From Enterovirga rhinocerotis (GTDB lineage Bacteria; Pseudomonadota; Alphaproteobacteria; Rhizobiales; Beijerinckiaceae), in assembly GCF_004363955.1 (NCBI RefSeq), contig NZ_SNZR01000014.1, forward strand, positions 310,001-374,000: a stretch of 64,000 nt of DNA. The letters run 5' to 3'. Positions 53,131 to 62,239 of the stretch are shown one piece after another. Each line of letters starts with the position of its first letter. Within the stretch, counting starts at the first letter, position 1. The notes below the pieces were generated by a model. It did no database searches, was not told the origin of the DNA, and was given only the letters and a program-made list of their open reading frames with translations. Made by a program: the position numbers and the translations under genes.

Positions 53131-53362
53131 AGCGTGAGCCCTTCCTGAGTACGGCAGCGGCCGCTCCGGATCGGTGGCACAGGAGGGTGTCGTCGAGCAA
53201 GGCGAGCGGTGCCGCCGGAACGACGATCCGCCCGGTTCGGGTGCGGGCTCGGCCGTGCGCGCGAGCAGCCAGTCCGTTCCCCGCCGCTTGCGGCCCGCGC
53301 GGCATGTCCCATATGAGCGGGACGGAGCAACGTCTCCGCCCTCGCATCGGCGGGGTTCAAGT

Positions 53363-53376
53363 CCGGGACGGCCCGG
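53363..53376 (+). promoter_or_regulatory. candidate guanidine-II (mini-ykkC) riboswitch hairpin before gdx
   Basis: CCGGG-ACGG-CCCGG is a perfect 5-bp stem closed over an ACGR tetraloop, the core of each of the two hairpins of a guanidine-II riboswitch, and it lies six bases before the Shine-Dalgarno (AAGGAGGG) of the guanidinium exporter gene. A second such hairpin is expected 7-40 bases upstream. GGGACGG does recur at 53319-53325 but lacks a good stem; a nearby hairpin (CGGAG-N6-CTCCG, 53323-53338) does not have the ACGR loop. So only half of the motif is clear. Confidence 0.45.
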
Positions 53377-53395
53377 CCCTTCAAGGAGGGCTGCC

Positions 53396-53710
53396 ATGGC
53401 CTGGATTGCTTTGTTTCTCGCAGGCTTGCTCGAGATCGTCTGGGCCTTTTCGATGAAGGCGTCGGATGGGTTCACGCGTCCCGTCCCGAGCCTCGTCACC
53501 CTGGTCGCGATGATCGCGAGCTTCGTCCTGCTCGCGCTCGCCATGCGGTCGCTGCCGCTCGGCACCGCCTACACGATCTGGACGGGGATCGGCGCGGTCG
53601 GGGCTTTCGTCGTCGGCATCGCCGTCCTCGGGGAGCCGGCCGCGCCGGCCCGGCTCGCGGCCGCCGCGCTCATCGTCTCGGGGATCGTGCTGATGAAGCT
53701 CGCCGGCTGA
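53396..53710 (+). CDS. gdx: SMR-family guanidinium exporter
   Basis: 104 residues, four transmembrane helices, SMR family. The N-terminus AWIALFLAGLLEIVWAFSMKASDGFTR has the proton/substrate Glu in helix 1 (LLEIVW), and GTAYTIWTGIGAVGAFVVGIAVLGE matches Gdx (SugE) rather than EmrE. It exports guanidinium in exchange for protons as a dual-topology dimer. AAGGAGGG precedes the ATG. Confidence 0.93.
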   Translation: MAWIALFLAGLLEIVWAFSMKASDGFTRPVPSLVTLVAMIASFVLLALAMRSLPLGTAYTIWTGIGAVGAFVVGIAVLGEPAAPARLAAAALIVSGIVLMKLAG

Positions 53711-53731
53711 TCGGCGGGCGAGCCCTTCCCG

Positions 53732-55870
53732 TCAGCCCGTGATGCGCTCGACCTTGTTGACCGCCGGCTTCGCGCGCAGTTCCGACATGATGGCGTTGAG
53801 GTGCTTCAGGTCGAAGACCGAGAGGTCGACCGTCGTCTGCGTGAAGTCGGGCGTGCTCCGTTGCATCGCGACGTTCTCGATGTTGCCGTCGTGATCGGCG
53901 ATGACCTGCGCGACCTGCGCCAGGCTGCCGGGCTCGTTGATCGAGTGGAGCAGGAGGCGCGCCGGAAAGCGGCGCCCCGCGCCGGCCTCGACGTCCCACC
54001 TGACGTCGATCCAGCGCTCCGGCTCGTTGTCGAAGGCGGCGAGGGCCGGGTTCTGGATCGGATAGATCGTCACGCCGACACCGGGCGTGAGGATGCCGAC
54101 GATGCGGTCGCCCGGGACCGCGCCGCCTTCCGGAGCGAACTGGACGGGAAGGTCGCCGCCGATCCCGCGGATCGGCAGGGCGTCGGCGGGCGTCGCCGTG
54201 CCGTTGAGACGGGCGAGCGGCGCCTCGTGGATTTCGGGCCGGCGCTCGACATAGTCTGGATAGACCCCGCGCACGACATCGCCGGAATACATCTCGCCGC
54301 GGCCGACCGCGGCCAGCACGTCGTCGGCGCTCGCCCGCGCCAGGCGGGGCAGGGCTCCGCGCAGCTTCTCGTCCGAGAAGGCCTTGCCGGCGCGCTGGAA
54401 GGCGCGCTCGAGAATCTGGTGGCCGAGACCCGCATATTGGCGCCGCGTCGCGGCCTTCGCGGCCCGCCGGATCGCGGCCCGGGCCTTGCCGGTGACCACG
54501 AGCGATTCCCAAGCGGGAGGCGGGGTCTGGCCATCGGCGCGGACGATCTCGACCTCGTCGCCGTTGAACAGCTCGTTGAAGAGGGGCGCCATGCGCCCGT
54601 TGATCTTGGCCCCGACGGCCGTGTTGCCGACATCGGTATGGACCGCGTAGGCGAAATCGATCGCATTGGCGCCGCGCGGCAGGGCGATGACGCGGCCCTT
54701 CGGCGTGAAGCAGAAGACCTGGTCGTGGAAGAGTTCGAGCTTGGTGTGTTCGAGGAATTCTTCCGGGCTGTCGCCCTCGGCCAGGAGATCGACGGTGCGC
54801 CGCAGCCATTGATAGGCCCGGCTGTCGGCGCCGAGGGAGCCGTGCTTGTACTGGCTGTGGGCGGCGATGCCGAAATCGGCGATCTCCTCCATCTCCCGCG
54901 TGCGGATCTGCAGCTCGACGCGCTGGGAGCCTGGGCCGATCACCGTCGTGTGGATGGACTGGTAGTCGTTCTGCTTCGGATTCGAGATGTAGTCCTTGAA
55001 CCGGCCCGGCACGGCTGGCCAGGAGGTGTGGACGATGCCGAGCACGCGATAGCAGGCATCGATCTCCTCGACGACGACCCGGAAGCCGTACAGGTCGGAC
55101 AATTGCTCGAAGGCGACGGACTTGCGCTCCATCTTGCGCCAGATCGAGTAGGGACGCTTCCGGCGTCCGACGACCTTGGCCTCGACGCCGTTGGCGGCGA
55201 ACTTCGCCTTCAAACCGTCCTCGACCTCCTCGATCAGGCGGCCGTTGCGGTCCTCGATGCTCGCGAGCCGGGTGGCGATGGTCTCGTAGGCTTCGAGGTT
55301 GATGTTGCGGAAGGCGAGATCCTCGAGTTCGTCCCGCATCTCCTGGATGCCCATGCGGCCGGCGAGCGGCGCATAGATGTCGAGCGTCTCCTGCGCGATC
55401 CGCGCGCGCTTTTCCGGCGGCATGAAGCCGAGCGTGCGCATGTTGTGGAGACGGTCCGCGAGCTTGACGAGAAGCACGCGGGTATCGGCGGCGATGGCGA
55501 GGAGCAGCTTGCGGAAGTTCTCGCCCTGCGCGGCCTGTTTCGAGACGAGATCCAGGCGCTTGATCTTGGTCAGCCCGTCCACGAGCGAGCCGATCTCCGG
55601 ACCGAAGATGCGGTTGATCTCCTCGAGCGTCGCGGCCGTGTCTTCGACCGTGTCGTGGAGGACGGCGGCGACGATGGTGGCGGCGTCGAGCCGCAGATCC
55701 GTGAGGATCGCCGCGACCTCGAGCGGATGCACGACGAAGGCCTCGCCCGAGGCGCGCTTCTGCGTGCCGTGGGCCATCATCGCATAGACGTAGGCGCGGT
55801 TGAGCAGATCCTCGTCGGCCGAGGGGTCGTACCGCTTCACGCGCTCGACGAGCTCGTATTGGCGCATCAT
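53732..55870 (-). CDS. rsh: bifunctional (p)ppGpp synthetase/hydrolase, Rel/SpoT homologue
   Basis: 712 residues from the ATG pair at 55870. Domains: HD hydrolase (KRASGEAFVVHPLEVAAIL, catalytic HD in VLHDTVEDT), synthetase (YGFRVVVEE, DYISNPKQNDYQSIHTTV, ELQIRTREMEEIADFGIAAH), TGS (CFTPKGRVIALPRGANAIDFAYAVH), a helical/zinc-finger-like middle, and a C-terminal ACT domain. Both catalytic sites look intact, as expected for the single Rsh of alphaproteobacteria. It sets the stringent response. Downstream of rpoZ, the same arrangement as in many relatives, but a strong terminator lies between. Confidence 0.96.
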   Translation of the reverse strand: MMRQYELVERVKRYDPSADEDLLNRAYVYAMMAHGTQKRASGEAFVVHPLEVAAILTDLRLDAATIVAAVLHDTVEDTAATLEEINRIFGPEIGSLVDGLTKIKRLDLVSKQAAQGENFRKLLLAIAADTRVLLVKLADRLHNMRTLGFMPPEKRARIAQETLDIYAPLAGRMGIQEMRDELEDLAFRNINLEAYETIATRLASIEDRNGRLIEEVEDGLKAKFAANGVEAKVVGRRKRPYSIWRKMERKSVAFEQLSDLYGFRVVVEEIDACYRVLGIVHTSWPAVPGRFKDYISNPKQNDYQSIHTTVIGPGSQRVELQIRTREMEEIADFGIAAHSQYKHGSLGADSRAYQWLRRTVDLLAEGDSPEEFLEHTKLELFHDQVFCFTPKGRVIALPRGANAIDFAYAVHTDVGNTAVGAKINGRMAPLFNELFNGDEVEIVRADGQTPPPAWESLVVTGKARAAIRRAAKAATRRQYAGLGHQILERAFQRAGKAFSDEKLRGALPRLARASADDVLAAVGRGEMYSGDVVRGVYPDYVERRPEIHEAPLARLNGTATPADALPIRGIGGDLPVQFAPEGGAVPGDRIVGILTPGVGVTIYPIQNPALAAFDNEPERWIDVRWDVEAGAGRRFPARLLLHSINEPGSLAQVAQVIADHDGNIENVAMQRSTPDFTQTTVDLSVFDLKHLNAIMSELRAKPAVNKVERITG

Positions 55871-55934
55871 GCGGGGAACGGCCGGACTCCTCTCGGATTG
55901 GATATCTCTCGTAGCCAAACCGTTGAGATTAGAA

Positions 55935-55966
55935 CAACAAAAAAGCCCTGGCCGGCGGCCAGGGCT
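55935..55966 (-). terminator. rho-independent terminator after rpoZ
   Basis: On the minus strand AGCCCTGGCC-GCC-GGCCAGGGCT forms a perfect 10-bp stem, followed by TTTTTTGTTGTT. It lies 38 bases after the rpoZ stop and about 65 bases before the rel/spoT start, so rel/spoT needs its own promoter or read-through. Confidence 0.92.
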
Positions 55967-56004
55967 GCGTCTGGTGCAGACATGCACCGAATTGGGGGCT
56001 GGGT

Positions 56005-56406
56005 TCAGCCCTCCTCGTCGTCCGTCGCTGCCGGCGGCACGAGGCCCTCGAGACCCCGCAGGAGGTCTTCTTCGCTCATCTTGTCGAACTGGACGTCCGT
56101 ATCGTCGGACGAGGAGGCCGGGATGGCGGCGACCGTCTGACCCAGCAGCGGCACCGTCTCGGCTTCAGGCTCGTCGACCTCGACGTATTTCTGGAGCGAA
56201 TGGATGAGCTGCTCCTTGAGATCGTCCGGGCCGATCGTCTCGTCTGCGATCTCGCGCAGTGCCACGACCGGGTTCTTGTCGCGGTCGCGGTCGACGGTCA
56301 GAGCGGCGCCGGAGGCGAGCAGGCGGGCCCGATGGCTCGCGAGCAGGACCAGCTCGAACCGGTTGTCGACCTTGTCGATGCAATCCTCAACGGTGACGCG
56401 CGCCAT
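56005..56406 (-). CDS. rpoZ: DNA-directed RNA polymerase omega subunit
   Basis: 133 residues. [33 protein letters not shown] is the omega core, and [14 protein letters not shown] completes it. The acidic C-terminal tail (~residues 80-133) is longer than in E. coli, as usual for this class. It helps assemble beta' and is needed for ppGpp binding at the beta'-omega site, consistent with its neighbour rel/spoT. Confidence 0.96.
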   Translation of the reverse strand: MARVTVEDCIDKVDNRFELVLLASHRARLLASGAALTVDRDRDKNPVVALREIADETIGPDDLKEQLIHSLQKYVEVDEPEAETVPLLGQTVAAIPASSSDDTDVQFDKMSEEDLLRGLEGLVPPAATDDEEG

Positions 56407-56500
56407 GCGGCGGCTCCTTCAAACTTAACCGGGTTCCGGGATTGCACCCGCTTTACGGCATCCTGGCATGATCGGCAAGGCGACGCCGCAGAGACGAATG

Positions 56501-56528
56501 ACGGCGGGAGGCCGAAGCCTCCCGCCGT
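56501..56528. terminator. perfect 12-bp hairpin after the glycine-rich protein gene
   Basis: ACGGCGGGAGGC-CGAA-GCCTCCCGCCGT lies 18 bases past the stop of the leftward gene at 56546 and about 95 bases before rpoZ. The stem is perfect with a tetraloop, but no T-run follows on either strand. Confidence 0.65.
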
Positions 56529-56545
56529 GTCGATACGAGACGCCC

Positions 56546-56968
56546 TTAGTAGCAGACGCGAACCCGCTGGACGACCCAGCCGTAATAGGGGTCCCAGGCG
56601 CGGCGGGGGCGCCAGGTGCAGCCGCCGCCGTAATAGGCGGGGGCATAGCCGTAGCCGCCATATCCGTAGGCCGGAGCGGGGCGGTAGTAGGGTGCCGCAG
56701 CCGCGCCGGCCGCGAGCGCGCCGAGCGCGACGCCGGCTCCGACGGCGCCCCAGCCCAAGCCGCGGCCGCCGCGGTAATAGCCGCCGCGATAACCGCGGTA
56801 GCCGCCGCCCCAGCCGCCGCCGCGATAACCGCCGCCCCAGCCGCCATGGTGATGGCCGCCCCAGCCGCCGCCGCGGTACTGAGCGCTGGCCGTGGCGGGT
56901 GCCAGGACCGTCGCTGCCGTCAGGGTCGCGGCGGCGATGCCGACGAGGCCCAGAGTCTTGATGGACAT
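56546..56968 (-). CDS. secreted Gly/Tyr-rich protein
   Basis: 140 residues from the ATG at 56968 (AGGGAGCACATC in front). Signal peptide (TLGLVGIAAATLTAATVLAPATASAQ), then a Gly/Trp/Tyr/Arg/His-rich region (GGGWGGHHHGGWGGGYRGGG...), one hydrophobic Ala/Gly segment (WGAVGAGVALGALAAGAAAA, ~residues 73-92), a Tyr/Pro-rich stretch, and the tail CTWRPRRAWDPYYGWVVQRVRVCY with two Cys. Proteins ending in this type of motif are common in Rhizobiales; function unknown, probably envelope-associated. Confidence 0.8.
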   Translation of the reverse strand: MSIKTLGLVGIAAATLTAATVLAPATASAQYRGGGWGGHHHGGWGGGYRGGGWGGGYRGYRGGYYRGGRGLGWGAVGAGVALGALAAGAAAAPYYRPAPAYGYGGYGYAPAYYGGGCTWRPRRAWDPYYGWVVQRVRVCY

Positions 56969-57206
56969 GATGTGCTCCCTGATGTCTGCCGCCCCGCCGG
57001 ATTCCAGCATGCGCTGGTCCACCCGGCTTCGGCGGCGATCCTGTCGCCCAGATTGCGGATCATTCCCGAGGGTGACTGAACGACGCCTGACAATTTTGGT
57101 TCGCCCCGCGGCGGCTTGACGCGGGGCGTTAAGCATGCGGGTTGACGTTGGGGCAGCCGGATGCGACCTGCCGCCCGACGAAAAAGTGTCACGGAACGGG
57201 GATGGA

Positions 57207-58148
57207 ATGCGCGCCTTGATCTTCCCGGGGCAGGGAAGCCAGACCGTGGGGATGGGCCAGGCCCTCGCCGCGGCTTTCCCTGTCGCCCAGGCCGTGTTCG
57301 ACGAAGTCGATTCAGCGCTCTCTCAGAACCTCTCCGCTCTCATGTGGGAAGGGCCTTCCGACGAGCTCAATCTCACGGCCAACGCTCAGCCGGCGCTGAT
57401 GGCGACGAGCCTTGCGGCGCTGCGCGTTCTGGAGAGCGAGCTCGGCCTCGATCTCGCGCGCGACGTCGCCCTGGTGGCCGGCCATTCGCTGGGCGAATAT
57501 TCCGCGCTGGCCGCGGCCGGGGCGCTCTCGATTTCCGATTCAGCGCGTCTCCTGCGCCTGCGCGGCGAGTCGATGCAGAAGGCGGTCCCGGTAGGGACCG
57601 GCGCCATGGCCGCGATCCTGAAGCTCGAATACGACGCCGTCCGCGCGATCGCCGAGGAGGCCTCGGCGGGCGAGGTCTGCGACATCGCCAACGACAACGG
57701 CGCCGGTCAGGTGGTCGTGTCCGGCCACAAGGCGGCGGTCGAGCGCGCCGCGGCGCTCGCCCAGGCCAAGGGCGGTCGGGGCATGATGCTGACCGTGTCC
57801 GCGCCCTTCCATTGCCGGCTCATGGCGCCCGCCGCGGAGGCCATGCAGGCGGCCTTGAGCGAGACGACGATCAGCACGCCGGTCGTGCCGGTCGTCGCCA
57901 ATGTCGAGGCTGCGGCGATCTCCGCTCCCGAGGCGATCCGCGATGCCCTCGTACGCCAGGTGACGGGCACGGTGCGCTGGCGCGAAAGCGTCGCGGCCAT
58001 GGCCGCGGACGGGGTGACGGATTTCGTCGAGGTCGGGGCCGGCAAGGTCCTGACGGGTCTCGTCAAGCGGATCGCCGCCGGCGCCCGGGCAGCCCCCTTC
58101 GGCCAGCCATCCGATCTCGACGCCGTGCGTCCCCTCCTCGGAGCCTGA
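57207..58148 (+). CDS. fabD: malonyl-CoA:ACP transacylase
   Basis: 313 residues. FPGQGSQTVGMG at the N-terminus, the catalytic serine in GHSLGEYSALAAAG, the Arg in LRLRGESMQKAVP, and the His in VSAPFHCRLM. It loads malonyl groups onto ACP. First gene of the fab block; the 238-base gap upstream holds its promoter, divergent from the Gly-rich protein gene, with no further gene seen. Confidence 0.97.
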   Translation: MRALIFPGQGSQTVGMGQALAAAFPVAQAVFDEVDSALSQNLSALMWEGPSDELNLTANAQPALMATSLAALRVLESELGLDLARDVALVAGHSLGEYSALAAAGALSISDSARLLRLRGESMQKAVPVGTGAMAAILKLEYDAVRAIAEEASAGEVCDIANDNGAGQVVVSGHKAAVERAAALAQAKGGRGMMLTVSAPFHCRLMAPAAEAMQAALSETTISTPVVPVVANVEAAAISAPEAIRDALVRQVTGTVRWRESVAAMAADGVTDFVEVGAGKVLTGLVKRIAAGARAAPFGQPSDLDAVRPLLGA

Positions 58149-58151
58149 ATC

Positions 58152-58892
58152 ATGTTCGACCTGAGCGGGCGCACCGCCCTCGTGACGGGCGCCACCGGCG
58201 GCATCGGCGGAGCGATCGCCCGCGCGCTGCACGGCCAGGGGGCGACGGTCGCCGTGTCCGGAACCCGGCCCGAGGCGCTCGAGGCTCTCGCCTCCGAACT
58301 CGGGGAGCGCGTGCATGTCCTGGCCTGCAATCTCGCCGACAAGGATGCGGTCGAGGCCCTGGTGCCGCAGGCCGAGGAGACTTTCGGCGGCTCTCTCGAC
58401 ATTCTCGTCAACAACGCGGGCGTGACGCGCGACGGGCTTCTGATGCGCATGAAGGACGCCGATTGGGACGACGTGATCGCCGTCAATCTGACGGCGGCCT
58501 TCCGGCTCTCGCGTGCGGCCGTGAAGGGCATGATGAGGCGGCGGCGCGGCCGCATCGTCTCGATCGGCTCGGTCGTCGGCGCCATCGGCAATCCGGGCCA
58601 GGTGAACTACGTCTCCTCGAAGGCGGGGCTCACCGGCCTGACGAAGGCCCTCGCCGCCGAGGTCGCGACGCGGGGAATCACGGCGAATCTCGTGGCGCCC
58701 GGCTTCATCGCCTCCCCGATGACGGATTCGCTGAACGAGACCCAGAAGGGCGCGATTCTCGGCAGGGTTCCGATGGGGCGTCTCGGCGAGGGGCACGAAA
58801 TTGCCGCAGCGGTGGTCTATCTAGCCTCCGACGAGGCCGCCTACGTGACGGGTCAGACGCTGCACGTGAACGGCGGAATGGCGATGCTCTGA
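58152..58892 (+). CDS. fabG: 3-oxoacyl-ACP reductase
   Basis: 246-residue SDR. TGATGGIGGAIARAL binds NADPH, NNAGVTRDGLLMRMKDADWD is FabG-specific, the catalytic serine is in SIGSVVG, and Y-x3-K is YVSSK. It reduces 3-oxoacyl-ACP in fatty-acid elongation. Starts three bases after fabD. Its C-terminus TGQTLHVNGGMAML is typical. Confidence 0.96.
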   Translation: MFDLSGRTALVTGATGGIGGAIARALHGQGATVAVSGTRPEALEALASELGERVHVLACNLADKDAVEALVPQAEETFGGSLDILVNNAGVTRDGLLMRMKDADWDDVIAVNLTAAFRLSRAAVKGMMRRRRGRIVSIGSVVGAIGNPGQVNYVSSKAGLTGLTKALAAEVATRGITANLVAPGFIASPMTDSLNETQKGAILGRVPMGRLGEGHEIAAAVVYLASDEAAYVTGQTLHVNGGMAML

Positions 58893-59062
58893 TGCCCCGG
58901 CCGACGCGTCCTCCACGGGCGTGACGGCCCCAGGGCTTGACCGGCGCCGAAAATAAGGCTTTGCACGGCCTCCTCCGGCGATCCGTTGCTTCGCCGACGG
59001 TTCCGGCATCCAGTCGCCGGGGCCCGCCGGAACCGAATTCAGGATTGTGACGGGGACTTGTG

Positions 59063-59302
59063 ATGAGCGATACTGCCGAGCGCGTGAAGAAGATCGTCGT
59101 CGAGCATCTCGGCGTCGAGGCCGACAAGGTGACTGAGAGCGCCAACTTCATCGACGACCTTGGTGCTGACAGCCTCGACACCGTCGAGCTCGTCATGGCG
59201 TTCGAGGAAGAGTTCAACGTCGAGATCCCGGACGATGCGGCCGAGACGATCGTGACCGTCGGCGACGCCATCAAGTTCCTGGACAAGAGCGCCGCGGCGT
59301 AA
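59063..59302 (+). CDS. acpP: acyl carrier protein
   Basis: 79 residues, acidic. The phosphopantetheine serine is in [20 protein letters not shown]. The ATG at 59063 follows GGGGAC; a GTG one codon earlier is possible. The 170-base gap after fabG has an AT-rich patch (CGAAAATAAGGC) and may give acpP its own promoter, as is common for this highly expressed gene. Confidence 0.97.
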   Translation: MSDTAERVKKIVVEHLGVEADKVTESANFIDDLGADSLDTVELVMAFEEEFNVEIPDDAAETIVTVGDAIKFLDKSAAA

Positions 59303-59350
59303 CGCGGGCGCAGGGATCGACCGCCTGGTCGGCTCGAAAAGGGGATGTTG

Positions 59351-60610
59351 ATGCGGAGGGTGGTCGTTACGGGGCTCGGGATGGTGAGCCCTCTCGGCTG
59401 TGGGGTCGAGGCGACCTGGAAGCGGCTGCTGGCTGGCGAAAGCGCGGCCAAGCAGGTCGATACCTTCGAGACCTCCGATCTCGCCTGCAAGATCGCCTGT
59501 CCCATTCCCTTGGGGAATGGGGAGAATGGCACCTATAACCCGGATCAGTGGGTCGACCCCAAGGATCAGCGCAAGATCGATCCCTTCATCGTCTATGCGC
59601 TGACGGCCGCGAAACAGGCCCTCGACGACGCGGATTGGCACCCCACCAGCCATGAGGATCAATGCGCGTCAGGCGTGCTGATCGGCTCCGGGATCGGCGG
59701 GATCGGGGGCATCTACGATGCCGCCGTCATCCTCGCCGAGAAGGGGCCGCGCCGGCTCTCGCCGTTCTTCATTCCGGGACGGATCATCAATCTCGCCTCG
59801 GGGCACGTCTCGATCGCCCACGGCCTGAAAGGGCCGAACCATTCGGTCGTGACGGCGTGTTCCACGGGTGCGCATGCCGTCGGCGATGCCGCCCGGCTGA
59901 TCGCGTTCGGCGACGCCGACGTGATGGTGGCCGGAGGGGCCGAATCGCCCATCAACCGCCTGTCGCTGGCCGGTTTCGCCGCCTGCCGGGCGCTCTCGAC
60001 GTCTTTCAACGACGAGCCCAAGCGGGCTTCGCGTCCCTATGATCGGGACCGCGACGGCTTCGTCATGGGCGAGGGGGCGGGCATCCTCGTCCTCGAGGAA
60101 TACGAACACGCCAAGGCGCGCGGCGCCAAGATCTACGCCGAGATCGTGGGCTACGGCCTGTCCGGCGACGCTTATCACATCACCGCCCCGTCCGAGGACG
60201 GCGACGGCGCCTTCCGGTGCATGACGATGGCGCTGAAGCGGGCGGGTCTCGACGCGGGCCAGATCGATTACATCAACGCCCACGGCACCTCGACCATGGC
60301 GGATACGATCGAATTGTCCGCCGTCGAACGTCTGGTCGGGAATGCCGCCGGCAAGATCGCGATGTCGTCGACGAAATCGGCCATCGGACACCTGCTCGGT
60401 GCCGCCGGCTCGGCCGAGGCGATCTTCTGCATTCTCGCCATGCGGGACGGGATGATCCCGCCGACGCTCAACCTCGACAATCCGTCGGTCGAGACCGCCA
60501 TCGATCTCGTGCCTCATCAGGCCAAGGCGAAGCAGGTGGACGTCGCTCTGTCGAATTCGTTCGGGTTCGGAGGGACCAACGCCTCCCTCGTCTTCCGGCG
60601 GGCTGCTTAG
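59351..60610 (+). CDS. fabF: 3-oxoacyl-ACP synthase II
   Basis: 419 residues from the ATG at 59351, preferred to the ATG at 59345 because AAGGGG then lies at a normal distance. The Cys-His-His triad is seen: Cys in VVTACSTGAHAVGDA, His in INAHGTSTMADTIE, His in STKSAIGHLLGAAGS. It condenses acyl-ACP with malonyl-ACP. It lies 48 bases after acpP. Confidence 0.97.
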   Translation: MRRVVVTGLGMVSPLGCGVEATWKRLLAGESAAKQVDTFETSDLACKIACPIPLGNGENGTYNPDQWVDPKDQRKIDPFIVYALTAAKQALDDADWHPTSHEDQCASGVLIGSGIGGIGGIYDAAVILAEKGPRRLSPFFIPGRIINLASGHVSIAHGLKGPNHSVVTACSTGAHAVGDAARLIAFGDADVMVAGGAESPINRLSLAGFAACRALSTSFNDEPKRASRPYDRDRDGFVMGEGAGILVLEEYEHAKARGAKIYAEIVGYGLSGDAYHITAPSEDGDGAFRCMTMALKRAGLDAGQIDYINAHGTSTMADTIELSAVERLVGNAAGKIAMSSTKSAIGHLLGAAGSAEAIFCILAMRDGMIPPTLNLDNPSVETAIDLVPHQAKAKQVDVALSNSFGFGGTNASLVFRRAA

Positions 60611-60756
60611 CGGGGCCGTTTCGCGGCAGCCACGCCATTTCGCCATAATGCTCGGTCAGCTAGGCCGGGCGCGTGGCGGACGCGCGGCTGTTTCATCGGA
60701 CGTGCCGGCTCGGGGGCGGGTCGGGACGCCTCTTCGGAATTCGGCAAGGCGATCAG

Positions 60757-62223
60757 ATGTTCGGCAGACGACGCGCTGCATCCTCCTCCGACCCCGAGAT
60801 CGTCTCGACGGCGTCTCGGAACGGACCGCGGAGCCCGAGCGAATCGCTGAAACCGGTGCCGGTGCCTCAGCCGAGGCGGGTCCGGCGCCCGCGTGGCGGC
60901 CTGCTATCCCTCATGAGCGGCCTGCTGACCGCGGCCGTGGTCGTGGCGGGCGTGGTGGTCTTCGGGCTCATTTCGGTGAGCCATGAGGTCGGCAAGCCCG
61001 GGCCGCTGGACGCCGACAAGGTCGTCCTGATCCCGCGGAATACCGGGACCTCCGAGATTTCGGCGCTGCTGACGAAGGAAGGGGTGATCGACAACCCCGT
61101 CCTGTTCGAGCTCTATTCCTACGCCAATCGCACGAAGGGGCAGCTCAAGGCGGGCGAGTTCCTGTTCAAGGCCAAGGTCAGCATGGCCCAGGCCATCGAC
61201 ACCCTGATCGGCGGCAAGGCGATCCTGCATTCCTTCACGGTTCCCGAGGGACTGACGAGCGAGCAGGTCGTGACCCGGCTCCGCGAGAACGAGATTCTCA
61301 CCGGCGACCTGAACGCGATCCCGCCCGAAGGCTCGCTGCTTCCCGACACCTACCGCTTCGAGCGCGGCATGACGCGCCAGCAGGTCGTCAACGAGATGCA
61401 GCGGGCGAGCCGCAGGGCGCTCCAGCACGTCTGGGAGCGCCGCTCCCCGGACCTGCCGATCAAGACGCAGCAGGAACTCGTGATCCTCGCCTCGATCGTC
61501 GAGAAGGAGACGGGCCGGGGCGACGAGCGGGCCCGCGTCGCGAGCGTCTTCCTGAACCGCCTGCAGCGGCGGATGAAGCTGCAATCGGACCCGACGATCG
61601 TGTACGGCATCGTCGGCGGCAAGGGCACGCTCGGCCGCGGCATCCTGCGGTCCGAGATCGACCGGGCGACGCCCTACAACACCTATGTCATCGAGGGGCT
61701 GCCCCCGGGCCCGATCGCCAATCCCGGCCGGGCCGCCCTCGAAGCCGTCGCCAACCCGCTCAAGACGAAGGATCTCTTCTTCGTCGCCGACGGCACCGGC
61801 GGACATGCCTTCGCGGAGACCTACGACCAGCATCAGCGCAACGTCGCTCGCTGGCGCCAGATCGAGCGGGCGCGCGAGGCCGCACCGGCGGGCGAGGTCG
61901 ACCGTGCAGCGCCGGCTCCGGATAACCGCACCGATTACGAGGCGGCGTCGCCGATCCGGACGGCGTCGACCGGGGATGAGCCGCTGTCGATCTCGGCGGG
62001 GCGCGCCTTCGACGCGGTCGAGGGAACATCGCTCGACCCGCTCGCCAACAAGACCTGGGATCTGACGACGCCGAAGACCGTGCCGAGCTTCGGTCCGGAG
62101 CCGGTCGCGCAGCCGGCCCCGCGGCCGGCTCGTGCGAGCCGCACGTCCCGGCGGCGTGAGCAGGAGCAGTCGCGCGCTGCCGAGCCGGGCCTGCCGCCCG
62201 GCGTGCGGATGCCCCCGCGCTGA
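60757..62223 (+). CDS. mltG: endolytic murein transglycosylase MltG
   Basis: 488 residues. Cytoplasmic basic/Pro-rich N-terminus (~residues 1-50), one transmembrane helix (~50-72, SLMSGLLTAAVVVAGVVVFGLI), a LysM-like region (GEFLFKAKVSMAQAIDTLIGG), and the catalytic domain with the essential Glu in LASIVEKETG and RMKLQSDPTIVYG. It cuts nascent glycan strands and sets their length. The ~110-residue C-terminal tail is disordered, Ala/Pro/Arg-rich, and longer than in E. coli. Confidence 0.95.
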   Translation: MFGRRRAASSSDPEIVSTASRNGPRSPSESLKPVPVPQPRRVRRPRGGLLSLMSGLLTAAVVVAGVVVFGLISVSHEVGKPGPLDADKVVLIPRNTGTSEISALLTKEGVIDNPVLFELYSYANRTKGQLKAGEFLFKAKVSMAQAIDTLIGGKAILHSFTVPEGLTSEQVVTRLRENEILTGDLNAIPPEGSLLPDTYRFERGMTRQQVVNEMQRASRRALQHVWERRSPDLPIKTQQELVILASIVEKETGRGDERARVASVFLNRLQRRMKLQSDPTIVYGIVGGKGTLGRGILRSEIDRATPYNTYVIEGLPPGPIANPGRAALEAVANPLKTKDLFFVADGTGGHAFAETYDQHQRNVARWRQIERAREAAPAGEVDRAAPAPDNRTDYEAASPIRTASTGDEPLSISAGRAFDAVEGTSLDPLANKTWDLTTPKTVPSFGPEPVAQPAPRPARASRTSRRREQEQSRAAEPGLPPGVRMPPR

Positions 62224-62239
62224 GGTTGACGTCCCTGCC

